Source: Nocardia sp. NBC_00565 (GTDB taxonomy: Bacteria > Actinomycetota > Actinomycetes > Mycobacteriales > Mycobacteriaceae). Taken from it: a stretch of 64,000 nt of DNA. Each line of letters opens with the position of its first letter. Within the stretch, counting starts at the first letter, position 1. Made by a program: the position numbers and the translations under genes. Positions 55,701 to 63,034 of this stretch are shown here, in pieces. The notes under the pieces were generated by a model. That model was given only the letters and a program-made list of their open reading frames with translations, was not told the origin of the DNA and searched no databases. The stretch is from the NCBI RefSeq assembly GCF_036345915.1, contig NZ_CP107785.1:2356001-2420000 (forward strand), written 5' to 3'.

Positions 55701-56462
55701 ATGGGTTATGCCGATACGCTTTTCGATCTCACCGACCGGGTAGTCCTGGTCACCGGAGGCAGCCGCGGCCTCGGGCGCGAGATGGCCTTCGCCGCGGCGG
55801 CCTGCGGGGCGGACGTGGTGATCGCCAGCCGCGACTACGAGTCGTGCGTGGCCGTCGCGGCGGAGATCACGGCGGCCACCGGCCGGGCCGCGCTGCCCTA
55901 TGGCGTGCACATCGGGCGCTGGGACGAGCTGGACGGACTGGTCGATGCCGCATATGAGCGATTCGGCAAGGTGGACGCGCTGATCAACAACGCGGGCATG
56001 TCGCCGTTGTACGACTCGCTGGGCGCGGTCACCGAGAAACTGTTCGACGCCGTGCTCGGTCTGAATCTGAAAGGGCCGTTCCGCCTCTCGGCGCTGATCG
56101 GTGAGCGCATGGTGGCCACGGGCCGCGGCTCGATCGTGAACGTCAGCTCGACGGGGTCGATCCGTCCGGACGCCGCGATCATTCCCTATGCCGCGGCCAA
56201 GGCGGGCCTCAACGCGTTGACCGAAGGACTCGCGCAGGCCCTCGGCCCGCACGTGCGCGTCAACACCCTGATGGCAGGCCCGTTCTACACCGATGTCAGT
56301 AAGCACTGGCACGCCGAGTCGACGACAGCGGCGGTGCGCAGGCATGCGCTGCAGCGGGTCGGCCAACCGGCCGAGGTCATCGGGGCCGCGCTCTACCTGA
56401 TCTCGGACGCATCCAGTTACACCAGCGCCGCGACCCTGCGGGTCGACGGCGGAATCCCCTGA
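55701..56462 (+). CDS. SDR oxidoreductase
   Basis: 253 residues: T-G-G-S-R-G-L-G cofactor motif, N-N-A-G, Ser in N-V-S-S-T-G-S, catalytic Y-A-A-A-K, and a C-terminal V-D-G-G-I-P. GGAGG precedes ATG. Between the kinase-like and acyl-CoA dehydrogenase genes it may oxidise or reduce a hydroxy/oxo-acyl-CoA, as LvaD does in the levulinate pathway. No mycofactocin-type insertion was seen. Confidence 0.85.
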   Translation: MGYADTLFDLTDRVVLVTGGSRGLGREMAFAAAACGADVVIASRDYESCVAVAAEITAATGRAALPYGVHIGRWDELDGLVDAAYERFGKVDALINNAGMSPLYDSLGAVTEKLFDAVLGLNLKGPFRLSALIGERMVATGRGSIVNVSSTGSIRPDAAIIPYAAAKAGLNALTEGLAQALGPHVRVNTLMAGPFYTDVSKHWHAESTTAAVRRHALQRVGQPAEVIGAALYLISDASSYTSAATLRVDGGIP

Positions 56463-56475
56463 GGAGCAACACATC

Positions 56476-57789
56476 ATGGCGTGGGATTTCTCCACTGACG
56501 AAGAATTCGACAAGAAGCTCGACTGGGTCCGCGCGTTCGTGCGGGACGAGATCGAACCGCTCGACGTGCTGTTTCCCGGGTGCGAATACCTGCCACTGGA
56601 CGACGAACGGCGCCGGATTGTCGACCCGCTCAAACAGCGCGTTCGCGACGAAGGGCTGTGGGCCGCACACCTGGGTCCCGACCTCGGCGGGCAGGGCTAC
56701 GGAGCGGTGAAACTGACTCTGCTCAACGAGATTCTCGGTCGCACCGACTGGGGGCCGATCGTCTTCGGCACCCAGGCGCCCGACACCGGCAACGCCGAGA
56801 TCCTGGCGCGGTTCGGCACCCCGGCCCAGAAAGATCGCTACCTGGCACCGCTGCTATCCGGTGAAATCTTCTCGTGCTTTTCGATGACCGAGCCACAGGG
56901 GGGCGCCGATCCCCGGGTGTTCACCACCAAGGGGGTGCGCGAGGGTGACGACTGGGTGATCAACGGCCGCAAGTACTGGTCGTCGAATGCGTCCGTCGCG
57001 TCGTTTCTCATCGTTGTGGCCGTCACCGATCCGGACGTGCCGGTGCACAGGGGCGCGTCGACCTTCCTGGTGCCGAGGGAGACTCCAGGTGTCGTCATCG
57101 AGGAGAGCCACCACCTGTTCGGCGCCCACCGCCACGAACCGGGCCACTCGCTGGTGCGGTACGAGAATGTCCGGGTACCCGCCGACGCGATGCTCGGCGA
57201 ACCGGGGCACGGATTCGAGGTCGCGCAGTCACGCCTGGCCGGCGGCAGGCTGCATCACGCGATGCGCTCGATCGGAGTCGCCCAGCGGGCGATCGATATG
57301 ATGGCCGAGCGCGCGAAAAGCCGATTCACGCAAGGTAGTTCGCTGGCGGACAAACAGTTCGTGCAGGGCTTCATCGCCGATTCCTACATCGAGCTGATGC
57401 CCTTCCGGTTGGCGGTACTGCACGCGGCCTGGCTGATCGACACCCAGGGCGAAGCGGCGGCCCGCACCGAGATCGCCGCATTGAAAGTGCTCACACCCAA
57501 GGTGATTCAATCCATCGTGTTGCGGGCGATCCAGGTGCACGGCGGTCTCGGAGCCACCGACCAGCTCCCGTTGGTGGACATGCTCATGACGGGGGTGGCG
57601 CTCGGCCTGGCCGACGGCCCGACCGAGGCGCACAAGGTGAATCTGGCTCGCAGGCTGCTGGCGGACTACCCGGCGGACGACCCGATGTGGCCGACCGAGT
57701 TCCTCGGCCGTCGGCTGGCGGCCGCCCGCGCGAAGTACGGTGACCTGGTCGCGTCTGTCCCTTCGACGCCGGATGGTCCGCCATGGTGA
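56476..57789 (+). CDS. Acyl-CoA dehydrogenase (ACAD10/11-like)
   Basis: 437 residues, longer than usual. Features are S-M-T-E-P-Q-G-G-A-D-P, I-N-G-R-K-Y-W-S-S-N-A, A-G-G-R-L-H-H-A-M-R, V-H-G-G-L-G-A-T-D-Q-L and D-G-P-T-E-A-H-K-V-N-L-A-R. The H-A-M-R and D-G-P-T-E-A-H forms match the ACAD10/11 and LvaC group, which act on 4-phosphorylated acyl-CoAs after a kinase partner. The kinase-like gene is two genes upstream. The substrate is unknown. Confidence 0.83.
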   Translation: MAWDFSTDEEFDKKLDWVRAFVRDEIEPLDVLFPGCEYLPLDDERRRIVDPLKQRVRDEGLWAAHLGPDLGGQGYGAVKLTLLNEILGRTDWGPIVFGTQAPDTGNAEILARFGTPAQKDRYLAPLLSGEIFSCFSMTEPQGGADPRVFTTKGVREGDDWVINGRKYWSSNASVASFLIVVAVTDPDVPVHRGASTFLVPRETPGVVIEESHHLFGAHRHEPGHSLVRYENVRVPADAMLGEPGHGFEVAQSRLAGGRLHHAMRSIGVAQRAIDMMAERAKSRFTQGSSLADKQFVQGFIADSYIELMPFRLAVLHAAWLIDTQGEAAARTEIAALKVLTPKVIQSIVLRAIQVHGGLGATDQLPLVDMLMTGVALGLADGPTEAHKVNLARRLLADYPADDPMWPTEFLGRRLAAARAKYGDLVASVPSTPDGPPW

Positions 57790-57833
57790 TCGACTGGATC
57801 GGGGCGTAGTCCCTGCCGTCAGGTCCGCACCGT

Positions 57834-57862
57834 CGAATCCGCCTGCCAGGCAGGCGGATTCG
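57834..57862 (+). terminator. Terminator of the kinase/SDR/ACAD operon
   Basis: CGAATCCGCCTGC pairs with GCAGGCGGATTCG around a CAG loop, followed by TCTTTGG. It lies 45 bp after the acyl-CoA dehydrogenase stop. The GAATCCGCCT arm is shared with the terminator at 41318. Confidence 0.7.
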
Positions 57863-57934
57863 TCTTTGGTTTCCGGGTGTTCCAGAGGCGGCCGGGGCGT
57901 ACGTGAAACGATCCGTCGCGGATCGGCCGACTCG

Positions 57935-59167
57935 CTACGCCAGGGCGAGGGTGGTCAGGATGTCGGGGGAGAAGGCGTCGTTCGGTGGCGTCCACGGTCC
58001 CGAATGGATACCTGCGAGTGCGGCGCCCAATTCCGGACGTTCGGCCATCAACGCGAGCATTCGCCGGCGCTTGGCCGCGCGATCGGGCAGCCCGAAGGCG
58101 GCCAGTAGGTCGGTGAGTGCGGTGGCGAAACGCAGCCGGGACATGCGGGTGTTGCGTTCCTCGGTGTAGCCGCGCAACGTATCCGGAGTCCAGGTGTGTG
58201 CGTCGAGAAGGGCCTCGCCGAGCAGCCGGGCATCACGTAGGGCGATGCTGAGCCCTTGGGCGCCAATCGGATTGCTCCATCCGGCCGCGTCACCGATCAG
58301 GGCGATACCGGGGACGACCGGCGTGTCGGTCCAGGCATCGGTCAGCGGGAAGGTTGCGCACGGTCCGGCAGGGGTGGCATTCGCGAGTGCGTCGCCGCAA
58401 GGCAGTGCTTGCGTGCGGTAGGCCTCCAGAAACTGGGAAACGCGCTGTGGGCCGTTGATCCGTTCGGTGTCGGTGGTGCGTCGGCCGACGTAGAGCCGGA
58501 TATACCCGTTGGCACGGGGGATCACGATGTACTGGTTGCGCCCGCTGACCCCGATCGTCGTCTCTTCGCGATCCCAAGCGCCACCGTCGTCGACCAGCAT
58601 GCCCGACAGCAGCACCCGGGGGCTGGTGACCCAGAACGGAATCTGCGCCGCGGTCCGGGTCGCGGAGTTCTTACCGTCCGCGCCGACCACCAGTCGGCAA
58701 GTGAGGCTGTGCTTTTCGTTGTCGACTTCGTAGCTGACCGATGGAGTCGCGCCAGGTTCGATGGCCGAGCGGCCGACGCCGCGGAGAACCAAGGCTCCGG
58801 CCTTGGTCGCGGCCGTGGCCAGTGCCTCCCGGAGCTCGGGGTGCCCGACGCCGACGACGCCGGGCGCGCCGGGGACCGCGTCGGTCAGGTCCAGCGCCGC
58901 GCGGCGCGCCCGAGTTATCTCGAGCGTCTCGTCGTAGGGCGTCATGCGGGTGATCACCGAGGCGCCGTCCGCGCCGAGTACGACGTCGGCGAGGCCCAAT
59001 TCGGCGGCCTCCTGGAACCCCCACGGCACCAGTGCCTCACCGCGGACCTGGTCTCGATAGGCGGATTCGCGTTCCAGCACGATCACGTCCAGACCGGCAG
59101 TGGCCAGCCGCGTCGCGAGGGCGCATCCACCCACTCCGCCACCGACTATTGCTACATCGCAACGCAT
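57935..59167 (-). CDS. FAD-dependent monooxygenase
   Basis: 410-residue group A flavoprotein. G-G-G-V-G-G at the N-terminus binds FAD; A-D-G-K-N-S and G-D-A-A-G-W-S-N-P-I-G-A-Q-G-L complete the family signature. It could hydroxylate or epoxidise an aromatic or other ring. ATG at 59167 (M-R-C-D-V-A-I) has GAGGAGG upstream. It is divergent from a TetR gene that probably controls it. Confidence 0.85.
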   Translation of the reverse strand: MRCDVAIVGGGVGGCALATRLATAGLDVIVLERESAYRDQVRGEALVPWGFQEAAELGLADVVLGADGASVITRMTPYDETLEITRARRAALDLTDAVPGAPGVVGVGHPELREALATAATKAGALVLRGVGRSAIEPGATPSVSYEVDNEKHSLTCRLVVGADGKNSATRTAAQIPFWVTSPRVLLSGMLVDDGGAWDREETTIGVSGRNQYIVIPRANGYIRLYVGRRTTDTERINGPQRVSQFLEAYRTQALPCGDALANATPAGPCATFPLTDAWTDTPVVPGIALIGDAAGWSNPIGAQGLSIALRDARLLGEALLDAHTWTPDTLRGYTEERNTRMSRLRFATALTDLLAAFGLPDRAAKRRRMLALMAERPELGAALAGIHSGPWTPPNDAFSPDILTTLALA

Positions 59168-59244
59168 TCTGTCCTCCTCGAATCTCATTTACTATGACAT
59201 AATGGGATCGCGGGTGCAGCGAATCCATTGAAGGGAGGTGACCG

Positions 59245-59892
59245 ATGGCGCGTCAGCGCGGTGGCACACAGCCGACGCCGTTGTCTGCCGAAGACGTGCT
59301 CGACGCCGCGTTGTGTCTGGTGGAGCGGTCCGGTTTGGATCGGCTGACCGTGCGCGCGGTCGCCGATGAACTCGGCGTGACGCCACCGGCGGTGCACTAT
59401 CACCTGCGCGGCGGGGAGGACCTGGCAGACCGCGTGATCGAGGCCGTCGCCGCCAGGATCGAGATCCGTATCGACCCCGACGCGCATTGGGCGGATCAGT
59501 ATGTCGCTCTGGTGCGGAGCATGGACCGGACGTTCCTGCGGTATCCCGGAACCGGGATGCGGGTGCTCACCGCTTCGCGTGATTCCGCGGCCGCCGCCCG
59601 GCTGACGCGCACGGCCCTGTCGATTCTCGGCAGCGCCGGACTGGACGAACCGGTGGCCGTCGAAATGTTCACGGCCACCTACCTACTCTTCACCGGCTGG
59701 CTGGCCACTCGCGGGCTCGGCGAGGCGGGTACGACCCACCCGGCGTTGGCCGCCGCGGGCGTGGACGCGTCGGGCATGGCGGACGGCTCGGTGCTCGAGC
59801 GGGCCGTGCGGCGGTTGCTCGAAACGCCGTCGGAAGCCGGACCGGTATCGGCCCGACTTCCGAAACATTCGATGATTAGGAGAAATGAATGA
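59245..59892 (+). CDS. TetR-family regulator
   Basis: 215 residues. Helix-turn-helix R-A-V-A-D-E-L-G-V-T-P-P-A-V-H-Y-H-L. It faces the FAD monooxygenase gene over 77 bp that contain an AT-rich TATGACATAATGG. GGGAGGTGA precedes ATG. Its stop overlaps the next start (ATGA). Confidence 0.84.
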   Translation: MARQRGGTQPTPLSAEDVLDAALCLVERSGLDRLTVRAVADELGVTPPAVHYHLRGGEDLADRVIEAVAARIEIRIDPDAHWADQYVALVRSMDRTFLRYPGTGMRVLTASRDSAAAARLTRTALSILGSAGLDEPVAVEMFTATYLLFTGWLATRGLGEAGTTHPALAAAGVDASGMADGSVLERAVRRLLETPSEAGPVSARLPKHSMIRRNE

Positions 59893-60230
59893 CTGGTGCA
59901 ACCGATATCTCGGGTTACTTCGCGGCGTGGAACAAGGGGGACCTCGACGCGGTCCTGGAGTGGTTGAGCGAGGATGTCGTGCTCGAGGACGTGCCGAGCG
60001 GTCATATCGCGCGCGGGGCGGCCGAGGCGCGGGCCTTCGTCGAGGGCGCGTTGCGCAAGGCGCCCGGTGCCGAGTACGAGATCGTGACGAGCCAGATCGA
60101 CGAGGACTCGTTCGCCGTCGAGTGGATCATGCGGCCGGCCGGGTTGCGTGGGGTCTCCGTCGGATCATTGCGTGACGGTCGCATCTGCGCCAACCGCGAC
60201 TACTGGAACGCTGGCTCTATTCCTGCCTGA
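59889..60230 (+). CDS. NTF2/SnoaL-like small protein
   Basis: 113 residues of the SnoaL-like cone fold: Y-F-A-A-W-N-K-G-D-L-D-A-V-L at the start, I-A-R-G-A-A-E-A-R-A-F-V and D-G-R-I-C-A-N-R-D-Y-W. Such proteins are isomerases, dehydratases or oxygenase-partner proteins in catabolic and polyketide clusters. ATGA overlap with tetR suggests joint expression. Activity not assignable. Confidence 0.8.
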   Translation: MTGATDISGYFAAWNKGDLDAVLEWLSEDVVLEDVPSGHIARGAAEARAFVEGALRKAPGAEYEIVTSQIDEDSFAVEWIMRPAGLRGVSVGSLRDGRICANRDYWNAGSIPA

Positions 60231-60272
60231 GCCAGCGTCGGCCGTCGACCTGGATAACCGATTGTCGAATCT

Positions 60273-60306
60273 CTGTGCGCCCCACCGGTCCAGGTGGGGC
60301 GCACAG
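60273..60306 (+). terminator. Terminator after the NTF2-like gene
   Basis: A 14-bp stem (CTGTGCGCCCCACC with its complement) and a 6-base loop, 43 bp after the stop. The following 220 bp to the SDR gene contain an AT-rich promoter-like patch (60380-60415) and no gene. Confidence 0.65.
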
Positions 60307-60529
60307 TGCTTTCCGGCCCTGCCAGAAGCCGGTGTCGGCACCTCCCGGCGGGCTCGGCTCCGGCGGGCTGCGGGTTGCCTTATTAGCTTACTTATTGCAC
60401 TCTATTAACTGATCTAGAACGAGGTGCGGCTGGGTCGGCCGTGCCGGACGGCGAGCTGGAACCGGCGGCGCCGGTTGGGTGTCCGCGTGGCGGCATTTCC
60501 CGTACCAGCCATCTCATAGGAGTAGGACT

Positions 60530-61444
60530 TTGCTGAAGGGAAAGGTCGCGCTGGTCACCGGCGCGGGCCACGGTATCGGTCGTGCGCATGCCCTCGAGCT
60601 CGCCGGTCACGGTGCGACGGTGGTCGTCAATGACCTGGGTTCCTCGGTGTCGGGAGAAGGCAACGGCCGCGATGCCGATCGCGTCGTCGACATCATCCGG
60701 GAACGTGGTGCGACGGCGATCGCCGACTACGGCGACGTCGGTGACGAGGCGCAGGCCGAGGCCATGGTGGCGCGGGCCTTCGACGAGTTCGGGCGGCTCG
60801 ACATCGTGGTCAACAACGCCGGCATCGTGCGTGACCGGGCGATCTGGAATATGAGCGTCGAGGACTTCGATCTGGTGGTGCGCGTGCACCTGCGGGGTAG
60901 CTGGCTGGTCAGCCGCGCCGCGGCCACCAGGTGGCGAGCCGATGCGAAGGCAAGTGGTGCGCCGGTGTACGGACGGATCATCAACACCACCTCCGGCGCG
61001 GGCCTACAGGGCAACTTCGGGCAGTCGAACTACAGTCCCGCCAAGGCGGCGATCGCCGCGCTGACACAGACGTTGAGCCTGGAGTTGGCGAGCATCGGGG
61101 TCACGGTCAACGCCATCAGCCCGGTCGCGGCGACTCGTTTGGCCAGCGGGGTGGTCGGCCAGGGCGCGGTCGTCGAGTCCGACGAGCGCGCCGATGGTGC
61201 TTTCGATCCGCTCGATCCCGCACTGGCCGCGCCGGTGGTTGCCTGGCTGGCGGCTCCGCAGTCCGGGCATATCAGCGGCCAGGTGTTGCGGGTGACCGGC
61301 GAGTACCTGGCGCTGATGCAGGGGTGGGAGCCGTTGGTCAAGACATTCAACGGACGTAAGTACTGGGACGCGACGACCCTGGGCGCGGTCACCGCGACCG
61401 AGTTCTTCCGCACTCGGGCGCCCGGAGTGCGCGCCGGTAGTTGA
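60530..61444 (+). CDS. SDR oxidoreductase (HSD17B4-like)
   Basis: 304 residues beginning with the typical L-L-K-G-K-V-A-L-V-T-G-A-G-H-G-I-G-R-A-H. Catalytic N-N-A-G, Ser in N-T-T-S-G-A and Y-S-P-A-K follow. The R-A-H-A and V-N-D-L-G pattern is that of 3-hydroxyacyl-CoA dehydrogenase domains of HSD17B4/MFE-2 type and mycobacterial Rv3502c-like proteins. TTG start at 60530 is chosen from AGGAG seven bases upstream. Oxidation of a 3-hydroxyacyl-CoA is likely. Confidence 0.85.
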   Translation: MLKGKVALVTGAGHGIGRAHALELAGHGATVVVNDLGSSVSGEGNGRDADRVVDIIRERGATAIADYGDVGDEAQAEAMVARAFDEFGRLDIVVNNAGIVRDRAIWNMSVEDFDLVVRVHLRGSWLVSRAAATRWRADAKASGAPVYGRIINTTSGAGLQGNFGQSNYSPAKAAIAALTQTLSLELASIGVTVNAISPVAATRLASGVVGQGAVVESDERADGAFDPLDPALAAPVVAWLAAPQSGHISGQVLRVTGEYLALMQGWEPLVKTFNGRKYWDATTLGAVTATEFFRTRAPGVRAGS

Positions 61445-61519
61445 ACGCGGGCGCGGTCGTCAGGAGTGCGGCAACTGCCAACGGCCCATTTGCCCGATGA
61501 GAAGTTCGTCCGATGAAAG

Positions 61520-61556
61520 CCGCACCGCGTCAACAGGTTCCGTTGACGCGGTGCGG
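61520..61556. terminator. Hairpin terminator between convergent genes
   Basis: A perfect 15-bp stem, CCGCACCGCGTCAAC and its complement, with a 7-base loop, between the SDR stop at 61444 and the conservon GTPase stop at 61636. Confidence 0.7.
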
Positions 61557-61635
61557 TCGGCCGATCGACATCGGTCGGGGCTGACATGGCGTCTTCCGGC
61601 AACGAAACCCGGCGGACCGAGATGCATCGCGGGTG

Positions 61636-62244
61636 TTAGGTTCGGGTGCCGCGGCCCGCGGATTCCGCTTGTGCGAGAACGTGTTCGGCCAGGGTGAGAA
61701 GTACGTCTTTGGTGGAGTCGCGGTCGCGGGCATCGCAGAGAAGTACCGGCACCCGGCTGTCGATTTCGAGGGCGACCCGGATCTCTTCGATGTCGTAGAT
61801 CGGGGCGTTGTCGAAACAGTTGACCGCGACGATGAACGGGATTGCGCGTCGTTCGAAGTAGTCGACGGCGGCGAAGGAGGCATCGAGGCGCCGGGTGTCG
61901 GCGAGGACGACAGCGCCGAGGGCGCCGCGGGCCAGCTCATCCCAGAGGAACCAGAATCGTTCCTGCCCCGGGGTGCCGAACAGATAGAGGACCAGGTCGT
62001 CGCTGATGGTGATGCGACCGAAATCCAAGGCGACGGTGGTGGTCGTCTTGGCTTCGACGCCGGCCAGATCGTCGACTCCGTTACTCAATTCGCTCAGCAA
62101 CTCTTCGGTGCGCAGCGGCGCGACCTCGCTGATCGCGGATATCATGGTGGTCTTGCCGACGCCGAATCCGCCCGCGACGAGCAGCTTGACCGCGGTGATG
62201 GCCAGCGGTGAATTCATCGTCGAGTCAAAGGTTCCGGATGCCAT
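61636..62244 (-). CDS. Conservon GTPase (CvnD-like)
   Basis: 202-residue small GTPase of the MglA/Rab-like group: P-loop G-G-F-G-V-G-K-T-T, switch-region G-T-P-G-Q-E-R-F-W and V-N-C-F-D. In Streptomyces conservons it works with the kinase-like, roadblock and DUF742 proteins in a G-protein-like sensory complex. ATG at 62244 (M-A-S-G-T-F-D) overlaps the DUF742 stop by 20 bp. It is last of the four genes. Confidence 0.87.
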   Translation of the reverse strand: MASGTFDSTMNSPLAITAVKLLVAGGFGVGKTTMISAISEVAPLRTEELLSELSNGVDDLAGVEAKTTTTVALDFGRITISDDLVLYLFGTPGQERFWFLWDELARGALGAVVLADTRRLDASFAAVDYFERRAIPFIVAVNCFDNAPIYDIEEIRVALEIDSRVPVLLCDARDRDSTKDVLLTLAEHVLAQAESAGRGTRT

Positions 62245-62602
62245 GCAGTACCGTCCGAAGTAGGTTGATGTCGTCGAAATCGGAGCGTTGCGCCTGCGAC
62301 GGTGACCGGAAGCTGAGGTGGCCGTCATCGATCAAATCGCTGATCAAGACCTTTGTCAGTGCGATGGGCAGGTAAATCTGCGCGGCCACCTCCGCGACGG
62401 ACTGCGGGAATTCGCACAGGCGCGTGATCTGTGCGTATTCGGGTTCGGTCCGCAGGAGTCCGGCATCAGGCTGCAGCGCGACGACAAGGGTGATCATGTC
62501 GAGTTCGTACCGGGTGTCGCGGGTGCGTCCACGAGCCACCGCGAACGGCCGGACCAATGGTCCGGCGTCGTCTTCGAACCAGAGTTCGCCGGAGTCGGTC
62601 AT
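62225..62602 (-). CDS. DUF742 protein (CvnC-like)
   Basis: 125 residues of DUF742: L-V-R-P-F-A-V-A-R-G-R-T, I-T-L-V-V-A-L near residues 35-45, C-E-F-P-Q-S-V-A-E-V-A-A and a winged-helix-like D-L-I-D-D-G-H-L-S-F. It lies between roadblock and GTPase genes with overlaps on both sides. It is an adaptor of unknown mechanism. Confidence 0.86.
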   Translation of the reverse strand: MTDSGELWFEDDAGPLVRPFAVARGRTRDTRYELDMITLVVALQPDAGLLRTEPEYAQITRLCEFPQSVAEVAAQIYLPIALTKVLISDLIDDGHLSFRSPSQAQRSDFDDINLLRTVLHGIRNL

Positions 62603-63024
62603 GGCACCCGCTGATCGGCATGCGCGGCGGATTCGGGGCGTGCGGCGGCGGCCAGGAATGTTCCGACGCGCTGGACGGTTTGGTTCATCTCGTAGGCGAC
62701 CATGCCCATGTTGGCGGTCTCCGCTGTCAGCAACGCCAGGCAGGCGTTGTCGCCGGCGGCGGTCACGAACAGAAAGCCGCGATCGAGTTCGATCACGCTC
62801 TGCCGTACGCCGCCGGCGTCGAAATGGCTTCCGGCGCTGCGGGCCAGGCCCTGTAACGCCGAGGACAGCGCGCAGAAGTGCTCGGCCCGGTCCCGCGATA
62901 GATCGCTAGAGCGGCTGAGCAGCATGCCATCGGTGGACAGCACTACGGCGTAGCGCACACCGGGCAGACGCTCGACGAGGTCATCGAGTAGCCAGTCGAG
63001 ATTATCTGCGTTCGAAGACTTCAC
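62599..63024 (-). CDS. Roadblock/LC7 protein (CvnB-like)
   Basis: 141-residue roadblock-fold protein. W-L-L-D-D-L-V-E-R-L-P-G-V-R-Y-A-V-V-L-S-T-D-G begins the domain, followed by G-F-L-F-V-T-A-A-G-D-N-A. Roadblock proteins act as regulators of the cognate small GTPase. GTG start is 10 bp from the kinase-like stop and the stop overlaps the DUF742 start (ATGA). Confidence 0.87.
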   Translation of the reverse strand: MKSSNADNLDWLLDDLVERLPGVRYAVVLSTDGMLLSRSSDLSRDRAEHFCALSSALQGLARSAGSHFDAGGVRQSVIELDRGFLFVTAAGDNACLALLTAETANMGMVAYEMNQTVQRVGTFLAAAARPESAAHADQRVP

Positions 63025-63034
63025 TGTGACCTTC

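Noticed and set aside
50037..61444. Mycofactocin-dependent SDR assignment for the SDR genes at 50037, 55701 and 60530
   Set aside because: None shows the typical mycofactocin-coupled SDR opening or insertion that I would expect, so the nearness of mftA is not enough.
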